From Actinomycetes bacterium (GTDB lineage: Bacteria > Actinomycetota > Actinomycetes > JACCUZ01), in the NCBI GenBank assembly GCA_035489715.1, contig DATHAP010000137.1:1-51993 (forward strand): a stretch of DNA of 51,993 nt, read 5' to 3'. Numbering within the stretch: position 1 is the stretch's first letter; the number at the start of each line of letters is the position of its first letter. Below, piece after piece: positions 44,184 to 51,993 of this stretch. Below the pieces are notes generated by a model. The model did not search any database, was not told the DNA's origin, and saw only the letters and a program-made list of their open reading frames with translations. The translations under genes were made by a program, and so were the position numbers.

Positions 44184-45539
44184 ATGGCCCATGCCGCGGA
44201 CTACCGCGACACCGCCGAGGCGGCGGTGTCGTGGGTGCTAGGCCAGGTCTGCGGCGACGAGGGGCCGTGGTTCCCGGACCGGGTGCCGTCCGACGGCTCG
44301 CCGCCGGAGCCGCAGCTCTCCGACGACCGGGACAGCCTCTACCAGGGGGTGGGCGCCTTCGCCCTGCTGTTCGCCGAGATCCGGCTGACCCGGCCGTTGA
44401 CCGCGGGGGAGGAGGACCTCGCCGAGGCGGTACGTCGCCGCCTGCTCGACCACGCACCGCAGCACACCGACCCGTCGCTGTACTTCGGGCTGGCCGGCGA
44501 TGTGACGGCTCTGCGGCTGCTCGGGGACGCCGGAGACGTGGACGCGCCGCTGTCGTTGCTGGCCGCTCGCGCGACGCCGGCCGGCTGGTCCGCGCCATTG
44601 ACCGCGGGCGGGGAGCCGGTGCCCGTCACCGACCTGGTCCTGGGGTCGGCGGGCATCACGATGGCCGCCCGTTGGGCCGGCGGTGCGGACGCGTCGGCGG
44701 TGGTCGCTGCCGGCGGGCAGGCCATGCTGGACGCTGCCGACGAGCGGTCGACCGGTCTCGACTGGCCGATGCAGGTGGGTGTCCCACGGTCCGAGCGGGC
44801 CCGGATGCCCAACTACTCGCACGGCACCGCCGGTGTCGCCGCTGCCTTGGCGATCGCCGCCGAGCAGCTCGGACGTACGGACCTCCGCGACGCGGCGGTG
44901 CGCGGCGCCGAGCACCTGGTCGCCCTCGCGGACCTCGCCGAGGACGGGTTCCTGCTGCCGACCATGGACCCGCACACGAACCCCGACGTCGAGCTCGTCA
45001 CGTTCACCTGGTGCCACGGCCCGGCCGGGACCTCCTACCTCTGGCCGGCGCTCCAGCGGGCAGGTGTCGAACGAGTGGCCGGTGTCGTGGTGGAGGAGTG
45101 GTGGCAGCGCTGCCTCCGGTCGATCATGACGTCGGGGATACCGGAGCGGCTGAGACCGGGCTTCTGGGACAACGACGGGCGGTGCTGCGGCACCGCGGGC
45201 GTGGGCGACGTGTTCCTCGACGCGGCGCAACGGGTCGGCGGCGCCGAGCGGGCTTACCTCGACTTCGCGGGGCGGCTGGGCGACGCGCTGCTCGAGCGGG
45301 TCGTCCGTGACGACGACGGTGCGCGGTGGCGGTTCCTGGAGCACCGCAACGAGGAGCCGTTGCTGGACCCGTCACCGGGCTGGATGCAGGGGGCGATGGG
45401 CATCGCCGCCTTCCTGTTCCGGCTGGCGCGGGTCATGGAGGAGGGCATGGATGCTCCCGTCGTCGACCGGCCGGACAGCTGGTGGGCGCTGCCGGAGCGG
45501 CTGCGCGCCTCCGGCGTCAGGCCGGCTCCGGATCGGTGA
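44184..45539 (+). CDS. Lanthionine-synthetase C-like protein with CCG zinc motif
   Basis: A 451-residue alpha/alpha-barrel protein of the LanC superfamily. YSHGTAG (H213), FTWCHGPAGT (C277) and GRCCGTAGVGD (C334, C335) align with the three LanC motifs; the zinc site would be Cys-Cys-Cys where nisin cyclase NisC has Cys-Cys-His. Other Trp- and Gly-rich turns fit the toroid. No precursor peptide, dehydratase or transporter gene is adjacent, so a lantibiotic role is not supported; glutathione or other thiol addition, or a broader thiol-ene activity, is possible. The 3' end overlaps the convergent YbaK gene by 23 bp. Confidence 0.85.
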   Translation: MAHAADYRDTAEAAVSWVLGQVCGDEGPWFPDRVPSDGSPPEPQLSDDRDSLYQGVGAFALLFAEIRLTRPLTAGEEDLAEAVRRRLLDHAPQHTDPSLYFGLAGDVTALRLLGDAGDVDAPLSLLAARATPAGWSAPLTAGGEPVPVTDLVLGSAGITMAARWAGGADASAVVAAGGQAMLDAADERSTGLDWPMQVGVPRSERARMPNYSHGTAGVAAALAIAAEQLGRTDLRDAAVRGAEHLVALADLAEDGFLLPTMDPHTNPDVELVTFTWCHGPAGTSYLWPALQRAGVERVAGVVVEEWWQRCLRSIMTSGIPERLRPGFWDNDGRCCGTAGVGDVFLDAAQRVGGAERAYLDFAGRLGDALLERVVRDDDGARWRFLEHRNEEPLLDPSPGWMQGAMGIAAFLFRLARVMEEGMDAPVVDRPDSWWALPERLRASGVRPAPDR

Positions 45540-45999
45540 CGTCGGCCACGGTCGCGTCCAGGACCCGCACTACGTCGGCGCCGGCCGCCACGATCGTGAC
45601 GCCGGACGCACCGCCGCCGACCGAGATCTCGGTGCCGACCAGGCGCTCGTCGGCGACCACCGGCCAGGCTGTCGTCGAGCCGAAGGGCGTGATGGTGCCG
45701 CGCTCGTAGCCGGTGGCCGCCAGCGCGGTCGCCGCGTCCGGCATGGACAGCCGGCTGACCTCGAGGAGCTCGCGCAGCTTGGGCCAGGAGATCGCGCGGT
45801 CGCCTGGCACCAGCACGAAGAGGTAGTCGTCGTCGCCGCGCCGGACCACCAGCGACTTCACCACCTGTTCGGGCCGCATGCCTCTGGCGGCCGCGGCCTC
45901 GGCCAGGCTGCGCACCGGCCCGTGGCGCACCACCCGGTGCTCCAGACCGGTCGCCTCCGCTGCCGCGAGCGCCCGCTGCGCACCCGCCCCGCCGGTCAC
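45517..45999 (-). CDS. YbaK/EbsC-type aminoacyl-tRNA deacylase-like protein
   Basis: A 160-residue YbaK-domain protein: VVRHGPVRSLAEAAAARGMRPEQVVKSLVV is the typical N-terminal half with the conserved Lys, followed by VLVPGDRAISWPKLRELL and GTITPFGSTT. Members hydrolyse mischarged tRNAs such as Cys-tRNA(Pro). GTG 45999 overlaps the stop of the PfkB gene (GTGA), so it is the last gene of the psuG operon. Confidence 0.88.
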   Translation of the reverse strand: MTGGAGAQRALAAAEATGLEHRVVRHGPVRSLAEAAAARGMRPEQVVKSLVVRRGDDDYLFVLVPGDRAISWPKLRELLEVSRLSMPDAATALAATGYERGTITPFGSTTAWPVVADERLVGTEISVGGGASGVTIVAAGADVVRVLDATVADVTDPEPA

Positions 46000-46898
46000 G
46001 GCCGGGCTCCGACCCGGGTCACAGCGCTCGCCGCGACCCGGTTGCCGGCGGCCAGCGCGGTCTCGGGCTCCGGGTGGAGCAGCCAGGACGCCAGGAAGCC
46101 GGCGGCGAACGAGTCGCCCGCGCCGGTGCTGTCGACCATGTCCACCCGCTCGGCGGGGGCGCTGGCCGCGATGAACCCCTGCTGCCACTGGGCGCCGTCA
46201 CGGCCGAGCTTGACCACGACCTCACGGTAGGTGTCGCCGAGCGTCGACGCCGCCGACCGTACGTCGTCGGTGCCGGCCAGCAGAGCGGCTTCCTCCTGGT
46301 TGGCGAGGATCAGGTCCACGCCGCGTGTCCACTCGAGGAACCGCGCGACCCCCGCAGCCTCGACCAGCGCGGCCGAGGACGGGTCGACCGACACGGTCAT
46401 GTCCGCCGCCTGCGCGAGGGCGAGCGCGGTGAGCCCGGCGTCCCGCGACCCCTCGTGCAGCAGGGTGTAGCCGGACAGGTGCAAGTGCGCGCCGGGCCGG
46501 AACAGCCGCTGCGGCAGGTCATCGGCCACCAGCGCGGCGTTGGCGCCGGTGTCGGGCAGCATCGACCGCTCGCCGCCCTGCTCGACCAGCACCACGCAGG
46601 TGCCGGTGGTCAGGCCGCCGGCGGTGCTCACCCACGCGTCCACGCCGCGCAGGGTGAGGCCGGCGACCGACTCGCGTCCCAGCGCGTCGTCACCGACCTT
46701 GCCGACGTACGACGTCCGGACCCCGAGCTCGGCGAGCCACGACGCGACGTTGGCCGCGGACCCGCCGCCTGCCGTCGTGATGCGGGACGGGGTGTCACTG
46801 CCGCGCGCGAGCGGGCCGCTCATGACGGCGAGGACGTCGACCATGAGGTCGCCGACGACCACGACGTCCAGCGTCTCGGTGCCGGCCGGGACCGTCAC
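45996..46898 (-). CDS. PfkB-family kinase, probable pseudouridine kinase
   Basis: A 300-residue ribokinase-fold kinase with [12 protein letters not shown] at the start, [18 protein letters not shown] for substrate binding and the signature [19 protein letters not shown] with the catalytic Asp near the end. Its GTG overlaps the psuG stop. Pseudouridine kinase (phosphorylating pseudouridine before PsuG cleaves it) is the natural assignment from this coupling. Confidence 0.88.
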   Translation of the reverse strand: MTVPAGTETLDVVVVGDLMVDVLAVMSGPLARGSDTPSRITTAGGGSAANVASWLAELGVRTSYVGKVGDDALGRESVAGLTLRGVDAWVSTAGGLTTGTCVVLVEQGGERSMLPDTGANAALVADDLPQRLFRPGAHLHLSGYTLLHEGSRDAGLTALALAQAADMTVSVDPSSAALVEAAGVARFLEWTRGVDLILANQEEAALLAGTDDVRSAASTLGDTYREVVVKLGRDGAQWQQGFIAASAPAERVDMVDSTGAGDSFAAGFLASWLLHPEPETALAAGNRVAASAVTRVGARP

Positions 46899-47803
46899 GG
46901 CATCCGGCCCAGGGCTGCAGCGATTCGCGCCGCGAGGTCGGCGTTGCGGAGCACGATGCGCACGTTGGAGGTCAGGGTGACGCCCTCGCTCTCGCGGTGG
47001 AACCAGTCGAGCAGAAACGGGGTGACGTCCTTGCCCGTGACGCCGGCCCGCTCGGCAGCGGTCAGCCCCGAGTGCAGCAGCCGGTCGTGCAGGTCCGGGT
47101 CCACCTGCTCGGCGGCGCGCACCGGGTTGGCGACGACCAGTCCCCGGTCCGCCGTGCCGAGGCCGTCGGCGGCGCGGATCACCGCGGCGACCTCCTCGGG
47201 GCTGTCGACCCGCCAGTCGACCGGATGGCCGGAGTCGGTGAGGTAGAAGCCGGGGAAGGAGTCGGTGCCGAATCCCAGCACGGGCACGCCGAGGGTCTCG
47301 AGGCGCTCGAGCGTGGCGGGCACGTCGAGGATCGACTTCACCCCGGCGCAGACGACGGCGACCGGCGTGGTCGCGAGCGACTGCAGGTCGGCGGACTCGT
47401 CCCAGGTGCTCCGTGCGTCGCGGTGCACTCCGCCCAAACCGCCCGTGGCGAAGACCCGGATGCCGGCTCGGGCGGCGACGTGAGAGGTCGCCGCGACCGT
47501 CGTCGCACCGCTGCCGCCGCGAGCGACGAGGGTGGCCAGGTCGCGGGTGCTGACCTTGACGACGTCGTCGCTGGTGGCGATCGCCTCGAGGGCCTCGTCG
47601 TCGAGCCCTACCCGGGCGTGCCCGGCCACCACGGCGATCGTCGCGGGCACAGCACCTGCGCTGCGTACGGCCTGCTCGATCTCGCGCGCGACCCGCAGGT
47701 TGTCCGGTCGCGGTAGACCGTGGCTGATGATGGTCGACTCGAGGGCGACGACGGGGCGGCCGGCCGCGAGCGCGTCGGCCACTTCAGGCAGGACGGTGAG
47801 CAC
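46895..47803 (-). CDS. psuG: Pseudouridine-5'-phosphate glycosidase
   Basis: A 302-residue PsuG with [17 protein letters not shown] at the start, [38 protein letters not shown] (catalytic Lys) and [13 protein letters not shown]. It splits pseudouridine 5'-phosphate into uracil and ribose 5-phosphate. GTG 47803 is preceded by TAGCGT at leaderless spacing. First gene of a three-gene coupled unit (psuG, kinase, YbaK). Confidence 0.94.
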   Translation of the reverse strand: MLTVLPEVADALAAGRPVVALESTIISHGLPRPDNLRVAREIEQAVRSAGAVPATIAVVAGHARVGLDDEALEAIATSDDVVKVSTRDLATLVARGGSGATTVAATSHVAARAGIRVFATGGLGGVHRDARSTWDESADLQSLATTPVAVVCAGVKSILDVPATLERLETLGVPVLGFGTDSFPGFYLTDSGHPVDWRVDSPEEVAAVIRAADGLGTADRGLVVANPVRAAEQVDPDLHDRLLHSGLTAAERAGVTGKDVTPFLLDWFHRESEGVTLTSNVRIVLRNADLAARIAAALGRMP

Positions 47804-47809
47804 GCGGGA

Positions 47810-47815
47810 ACGCTA
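47810..47815 (-). promoter_or_regulatory. -10 element of a leaderless promoter (psuG)
   Basis: TAGCGT on the minus strand, six bases before GTG 47803, no ribosome site. Confidence 0.5.
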
Positions 47816-47884
47816 CCGGGCCGGACCCAGCTCGCCGGCCAATGCGGTCGACACCCCGCGGCGGGGTCGGAAAGGATCACGCGC

Positions 47885-48409
47885 ATGCCCGACGACACCC
47901 GCACGGACTACCCGGCCGACGGTGACCTCTCCGACCGCAGCACGTTGCTCACGATGCTCGACTACACCCGCAGAACGGCATGGATGAAGTGCGAGGGCAT
48001 CTCCGACGAGGACGCCCGCCGGGCGCCGGTCGCGACGTCGCCCCTGATGACGGTCTCGGGGATCGTCAGCCACCTGCGGTGGGTGGAGTGGTCGTGGATC
48101 CAGCGCCGCTTCCTCGGCGTCGACGACGTCGGGCCGTGGACGGACGACGAGAACGACCCGGACCGCGAGTTCCACTTCCGGCTGGACTGGCCGCTGGCCG
48201 ACGTGGTCGAGGACTACCGGGCGATGGCCCGCGAGCACGACGAGCTGATCGCCGGTCTGGACCTCGACAAGACCGGCGTGCACACCATGCGGGAGGGCAA
48301 GCCGCTGACGCTGCGCTGGATCGTGCACCACCTGGTCGAGGAGAACGCGCGGCACAACGGACACATCGACATCGTCCGGGAGCTGGTCGACGGGTCGACC
48401 GGCGACTAG
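47885..48409 (+). CDS. DinB/DUF664-family protein
   Basis: A 174-residue four-helix-bundle protein: PLMTVSGIVSHLRWVEWSWI contributes the first metal His, and WIVHHLVEENARHNGHIDIV the last two. Family members include mycothiol-dependent transferases and metal-binding DinB-like proteins. ATG 47885 follows GAAAGGA. Substrate unknown. Confidence 0.9.
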   Translation: MPDDTRTDYPADGDLSDRSTLLTMLDYTRRTAWMKCEGISDEDARRAPVATSPLMTVSGIVSHLRWVEWSWIQRRFLGVDDVGPWTDDENDPDREFHFRLDWPLADVVEDYRAMAREHDELIAGLDLDKTGVHTMREGKPLTLRWIVHHLVEENARHNGHIDIVRELVDGSTGD

Positions 48410-48478
48410 CAATTTCGTGTGTGTGATGGCGCGGCTCGGCTGCTCGTCGCCGACCGGTCCGACTGGTTAGGTGTGTCC

Positions 48479-48703
48479 ATGGCGACACTCGTGATCCGGG
48501 TCCGGCTGGTCGGGGGCGACCACATGGACGTCACCTACGAGGAAGCCGGCACCGCCGCCGAGGAGGAGCTGACCGAGCACGTCGTGTCCACGCTGATGTC
48601 GGACTCGGGCGTGCTGCGCACCAGGCACGGGGACCGGCTGGTCGTGCTGTACGGGCGAGGGGTCGCCGCCCTGGAGGTGTCGCCGCGCGGCGCGGTGCTC
48701 TGA
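48479..48703 (+). CDS. Hypothetical 74-residue protein
   Basis: A small beta-rich soluble protein (TLVIRVRLVGGDHMDVTYEE and RLVVLYGRGVAALEVSPRG). Not recognised. ATG 48479 is a few bases after TTAGGT, so it may be leaderless. The upstream in-frame GTG at 48419 gives an implausible N-terminus. Confidence 0.68.
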   Translation: MATLVIRVRLVGGDHMDVTYEEAGTAAEEELTEHVVSTLMSDSGVLRTRHGDRLVVLYGRGVAALEVSPRGAVL

Positions 48704-48745
48704 CGGACATGAGCCGGCTCCGCAGCTGCCCACGTCGGCACGCGG

Positions 48746-49204
48746 TTACCCGGGACGTCCACCCGAAGGGTCGTCCTCCGGCCGGTGGGTCTCGATGACC
48801 GCCCAGACCTCCTTGCCGTCGTCGGGGACCTCGTCCACGCCGTGTCTGGCGCTGAGGGCGTCGACCAGGAACCGGCCGCGGCCGCCTTCGTCGTCCGGGC
48901 CAGGCAGCCGAGTCGGCCCGCCGACGTGGTGCGCAGGTCCAGTCGCCGGCGCCTCGTCGTGGACGTCCACCCGCACCCCACGGCCGACACGTCGCAGCAG
49001 CAGCTGGACAGGGGGCTTTCCGTGGCGCACGGCATTGCTGACCAGCTCGGAAACGATCAGCGTCAGGGGCTCGACCACGGAGTCCATGCGAAGTCTGCGC
49101 GCGAACCGCCGGGCCTTGTCTCGGGCGATTCCCGCGGCGCTGACGTCGTCAGGAAGCGTGTAGTGCTCTTGCGCACCGGGTTCGTCACGCGGGGCCTCTC
49201 TCAT
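48746..49204 (-). CDS. HATPase anti-sigma-factor-like ATP-binding protein
   Basis: A 152-residue stand-alone GHKL ATPase: LTLIVSELVSNAVRHGKPP is the N-box, and GRGRFLVDALS a G-box-like turn. This is the RsbW/SpoIIAB-like actinobacterial family, which acts on partner-switching of sigma factors. ATG 49204 has AGGTGA upstream; GTG 49216 is an alternative. No sigma factor is adjacent; a STAS protein gene is 1.7 kb away. Confidence 0.88.
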   Translation of the reverse strand: MREAPRDEPGAQEHYTLPDDVSAAGIARDKARRFARRLRMDSVVEPLTLIVSELVSNAVRHGKPPVQLLLRRVGRGVRVDVHDEAPATGPAHHVGGPTRLPGPDDEGGRGRFLVDALSARHGVDEVPDDGKEVWAVIETHRPEDDPSGGRPG

Positions 49205-49329
49205 GTCCGAGATCACCTGCTGGTTGTGCCCGGGTACCGGAGACCTACGCCAGCCAGGCGATCGCTGTCGCCAGCCGACGCGGAAGGCGGGTCACAACCT
49301 CCGGAACGGACTCCCGGCGGACCAGTCGT

Positions 49330-49632
49330 TCACACGCGATGGCGCCCGTGCAGGACCCTCACCGTGACCGCTGAGACGCCGACCAGGAAGCCCAGGGGAA
49401 TCGGAAGGCAGCAGCCGCCCACCGAGACCCGTGTACCGCGGCGGGTCGTCGTCGAATAGTACGGAATGGGCCCGGCCAAGCCACCGCGACCGAGCCGTGA
49501 GGCTGTGCCGCGCCCTGCGAAGGCACGTGGCGGGACGGAGTGGGCCGGGCGCCGGTAAGCCGACCGACCTGTTCCAGTCAGACCCCGAAGGAGGCGGTTG
49601 AGCAGGTAGCTGCGGATGAGCCAACCGAACAC
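49330..49632 (-). CDS. Hypothetical protein with GCCLPIPLG signature
   Basis: A 100-residue protein with FGWLIRSYLLNRLLRGL at the N-terminus, a basic, Pro/Gly-rich middle and RVSVGGCCLPIPLGFLVGVS near the end, which is a membrane-type segment with paired cysteines. GTG 49632 has AAGGTGA upstream. Similar short proteins with the CCLPIPLG string occur in Actinobacteria as far as I recall; function unknown. Confidence 0.65.
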   Translation of the reverse strand: MFGWLIRSYLLNRLLRGLTGTGRSAYRRPAHSVPPRAFAGRGTASRLGRGGLAGPIPYYSTTTRRGTRVSVGGCCLPIPLGFLVGVSAVTVRVLHGRHRV

Positions 49633-49956
49633 GCGTCACCTTGCCGAGAGATTGAGGACCCGGTCGTCGACACGACCGATGCGAGGAATGGCGAACAGTG
49701 CCCGGATATGGACTGCGCCGACCGTCTGGACGCTTGACCCGCTAGATACCCGATTGAGCATCGGCAAACGTCACACGCCCACATAGGCGCCGGCACCAGT
49801 AGGCCGCCCTCTGACGCCGGACACGGAAAGCATCGTGCGCAGGGGTCACCGATGCGAGCCCTGGAGACGTTTGGCCGCCGTCATGACGGACAGACCTCGG
49901 GCTCGGTCCGGCTGGAGAACATCGGTTGGTGCTGACCCATCTTCCGGAGTGATGCC
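49633..49956. other. Intergenic region without a supportable gene
   Basis: 324 bp between divergent genes. Base composition is less GC-rich than around it. Small open frames exist on the minus strand but lack ribosome sites and coding character. Presumably holds two promoters. Confidence 0.5.
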
Positions 49957-50634
49957 GTGACAAGGACAACGTGGATGAGCCGGTGGCGCCGCCTGGTGGT
50001 GTGGGTGGCGGCCCCCGGTCTAGCCGTGGCACTGGCCACCATCACCGCAAGGCTCGCACTGGGTGCTGTGGTGGTTGGCGGGGCAGCCATTGCCCTCCAC
50101 TGCTGCCACCTGGCGGGGGGTGACCGGCCGTTCCGCTGGTGGCCCGCGATCCGGCGGGGACGCGACGTCGGCGGCCTGGTGCTCGCGGGACATGGCGCCG
50201 CCCTGCTCCTGGGCAGCGGTCTGACCGTTGGACTGGCCGGACTGGTGGTGGCTGGCTTCCCCGTGGCGCGCCTGCTCGACGGTCGACGGCAGGCACCCAA
50301 GACACTGTCGGGGCTGCCGGATCTGGCCGGAGCAAGCTGGACGGAGACGCAGGCGGAACTGCGGCAGTGGCTGTCAACCCAGTCGGCCGATGTCCTGTGC
50401 CACTTCTGGCGTGCGACGCAGGCGCTGGACCAGCCGCTGTCGCCGATGGAGCTGCAGCGGCTCATGACGCTTCGCGGGCTGTGTCTGGACGAGTTTCACC
50501 GCCGGGTGCCCGGTCAGTTCCAGGCCTTAGCGCTGCTCCTGCTGCAGAAGCCCGATGCGGATCCCCGGCCGTACCTCGTGTCGTCACCGACTGGGAGTGA
50601 CCCATCACATGGTCAGGCTGCTCCGGATGCCTGA
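49957..50634 (+). CDS. Hypothetical membrane protein
   Basis: A 225-residue protein with three to four hydrophobic segments in residues 10-105 (LVVWVAAPGLAVALATITAR, LALGAVVVGGAAIALHCCHL, GLVLAGHGAALLLGSGLTVG, AGLVVAGFPVARLL) and a soluble helical C-terminal half rich in Gln and Leu (TQAELRQWLSTQSADVLCHF). Codon use is a little less biased than upstream genes. GTG 49957 follows GGAGTGAT. Unrecognised. Confidence 0.68.
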   Translation: MTRTTWMSRWRRLVVWVAAPGLAVALATITARLALGAVVVGGAAIALHCCHLAGGDRPFRWWPAIRRGRDVGGLVLAGHGAALLLGSGLTVGLAGLVVAGFPVARLLDGRRQAPKTLSGLPDLAGASWTETQAELRQWLSTQSADVLCHFWRATQALDQPLSPMELQRLMTLRGLCLDEFHRRVPGQFQALALLLLQKPDADPRPYLVSSPTGSDPSHGQAAPDA

Positions 50635-50871
50635 CGGGCGTGCTCCCGACCGCGAGGGGCGCCTTCCGATGGGCGCGCTTGGGTCCCCGGCCGCCGAGCC
50701 AGCCAAGCCGCCGCCGTGATCGACATAGGAGGGAAGCGACCAACTTGCGGATCTGCCGAGCAGAGCAGACGATTGACTGTCACGTCAGCGGCCGAGAGCA
50801 CGGCCGCCGACCATGCGGCGAGTAGTCAGCCGCGACGTCGGCCCTGGGGTCGACCACTTGCTGGGGGCAGC

Positions 50872-51222
50872 ATGGCCTTCGCTTCAAGACCTTTGCAGAT
50901 CATCAGCCTCGTCACGCCTGAGCGCATCACCATGATCGTCAACGGGGAGATCGACATGGCGACCGCGCCGCAGTTCCGCGACGCCATGACCGACCATCTC
51001 GGCCACGGCTCGCCGACCAGCATGCATCTGGACTTGTCCGGCGTGACCTTCATGGACAGTGCTGGGGTGTACGCCATGCTGGCGGCTAAGCGGCGCGCCC
51101 GCCTGCGACGCAGCGATCTGGTCCTGGCCCGAAGCTCTCCTCGGGTGAACCGACTACTTGATCTCATGGGCCTGGAGTCGACCTTCGCTGTCGAGCCGAA
51201 CGTGACAGTCGCGGGCGCGTGA
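50872..51222 (+). CDS. STAS-domain anti-sigma-factor antagonist-like protein
   Basis: A 116-residue single STAS domain: ERITMIVNGEIDMATAPQFR, then SMHLDLSGVTFMDSAGVYAM with the phosphorylatable Ser in MDSAGV. It would be the partner of a kinase-type anti-sigma factor such as the HATPase at 48746. ATG 50872 is the start chosen, with GGGGG upstream; the frame is open 52 codons earlier. The gap before it (50635-50871) holds no gene that I can support. Confidence 0.87.
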   Translation: MAFASRPLQIISLVTPERITMIVNGEIDMATAPQFRDAMTDHLGHGSPTSMHLDLSGVTFMDSAGVYAMLAAKRRARLRRSDLVLARSSPRVNRLLDLMGLESTFAVEPNVTVAGA

Positions 51223-51503
51223 CCGTGGACCACGACGGGCGGCCGCTGGGTGATGGCGTCCCAGGAAGGGCACAGGGCGGCGATAGGCAGCCCGGGGACG
51301 TGGTGACGGTGACGGCCTCGGCGTTCACAACGGCCCGGATCCTCGGTAGCCGCACCGTGCACCAGGTGGCCGGCCCGATGACCGACGGCCTCCAGCGAAC
51401 GGTGTGCGGCCTGACCAGGCGGCTGACGCCATCTCCGGCCGACCCGGTGAGCTGTAGCCACTGCCTACGGCTCACGGACGCAAGAGTCATCGCCTCCCGC
51501 TGA
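51219..51503 (+). CDS. Hypothetical protein with C-terminal cysteine motif
   Basis: A 94-residue protein coupled to the STAS gene (GTGA overlap). The first 45 residues look disordered; the C-terminal half has VCGLTRRL and SCSHCLRLTDARVI, with Cys residues in a zinc-knuckle-like C-x2-C arrangement. Unrecognised. Confidence 0.55.
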   Translation: MTVDHDGRPLGDGVPGRAQGGDRQPGDVVTVTASAFTTARILGSRTVHQVAGPMTDGLQRTVCGLTRRLTPSPADPVSCSHCLRLTDARVIASR

Positions 51504-51560
51504 GGCGTCGCCCAGTCGCGCCAGCACGCCGTTAGAACACTCTGGCAGAGAGTGGTGGGG

Positions 51561-51993
51561 TCACTCGTCCTGTCGGCGTCGTGGGGATGGTCTGCCGTGG
51601 CGGTTGCGGCCGGGTGGGTGGGCTTCGGGTCCGAGGGTGCGGCCGTCGCGGTGGGTGGCGCTGTAGCGGCCGTCGGGGAGCCGGTGCAGGGTCCAGCCGC
51701 CTTCGTGGCACATCGTGTGGTGGGCCGGGCACGGCAGGGCGCCGTTGGCGACGGTGGTCGGGCCGCCGCGGCTGGCCCACACCAGGTGATGGCCGTCGGA
51801 CCAGGTCGCGGGGCGGTCGCACCACGGCCAGGGGCAGCGGTCCCCGTCGCGACGATCATCGCCCGGCGCTGCGGGACGGTGAAGTAGCGGCGCTCGGTGC
51901 GCAGGCCGCGCACCGCGCCCTGGTCGTCGAGCAGGACGGTGGTCAGCTCCCCGTCGCAGGCCAGCCGCTGCCCGGTGGAGGCCGGGATCCGGC
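51561..51993 (-). pseudogene. HNH endonuclease (DUF222/13E12-type), frameshifted and cut by window edge
   Basis: The minus strand from the right edge reads IPASTGQRLACDGELTTVLL and ERRYFTVPQRRAMIV in one frame; then RDGDRCPWPWCDRPATWSDG, HHLVWASRGGPTTVANGALP, CPAHHTMCHEGGW in the next frame, which is the HNH nuclease core (C-x4-C, DGHH, N, H). The switch is at about 51850-51855 and needs one extra base, e.g. a lost C in GTCCGCGAC. Either a true frameshift or a sequencing error. The 5' part is outside the window. Confidence 0.8.

Noticed and set aside
44184-45539. Lantibiotic biosynthesis cluster
   Set aside because: Only a LanC-like protein is present; no LanA, LanB, LanM or LanT gene, and no precursor-like small frame next to it.
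49578-49796. 72-codon minus-strand frame in the 49.6-49.9 kb gap
   Set aside because: Ser/Cys-rich composition, overlaps the start of the GCCLPIPLG gene region and has no ribosome site.

Overview
The window is about 52 kb of very GC-rich DNA with dense, often overlapping genes, frequent GTG starts, strong AGGAGG ribosome sites mixed with leaderless starts, and families typical of high-GC Actinobacteria (GAF-ANTAR regulator, SHOCT proteins, DUF7144, DUF7455 next to parE, a 13E12-type HNH gene). The overall gene set looks like a Nocardioidaceae-type chromosome; that family-level placement is an impression from recalled similarity, not a computed result. No rRNA, tRNA, CRISPR array, prophage or complete insertion sequence was recognised.

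Layout. (1) 1-5.3 kb: a coupled operon of a GMC oxidoreductase (cut by the left edge), type II NADH dehydrogenase, cydA and cydB, i.e. a non-proton-pumping electron entry feeding a bd oxidase; a DHA2-type efflux pump converges on it. (2) 6.9-24.7 kb: a stress-like accessory island. It holds three DUF7144 membrane proteins, a stand-alone LigD polymerase, DUF6325, three SHOCT proteins, DUF1269, an AI-2E-type transporter, two UPF0104 flippase-like proteins, a formylglycine-generating enzyme, a holin-like/phosphodiesterase fusion, an MBL hydrolase, a broken GAP-family gene and a large MalT-like LuxR ATPase regulator. (3) 24.8-34.3 kb: alcohol dehydrogenase, phosphoketolase, a haem-oxygenase-like/glycosyltransferase/CDGSH group, GAF-ANTAR, DUF6766, NAD(P)HX dehydratase and several very small genes. 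(4) 34.4-41.3 kb: housekeeping topoisomerase IV (parE, parC) with DUF7455 and conserved hypotheticals. (5) 41.3-48.7 kb: small ligand-type proteins, an acyl-CoA synthetase, a LanC-like protein, and a pseudouridine-catabolism operon (psuG, PfkB kinase, YbaK). (6) 48.7-52 kb: an anti-sigma-type ATPase, a STAS protein, hypotheticals, and a frameshifted HNH gene running off the right edge.

The most interesting signal is not a gene: a 17-bp palindrome, TCACCCG-N3-CGGGTGA, or a degenerate version of it, recurs in the intergenic regions of the accessory island. The sites nearest the genes lie about 60-68 bp upstream of the start codons of DUF7144, SHOCT, MFS and hypothetical genes. This suggests a local regulon whose regulator may be the LuxR/MalT-like protein in the middle of the island. 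Other points worth attention are a LanC-like protein with a Cys-Cys-Gly zinc motif, complete antisense overlap of a glycosyltransferase and a CDGSH gene, and several decaying genes (GAP family, SpoIIAA-like, HNH).
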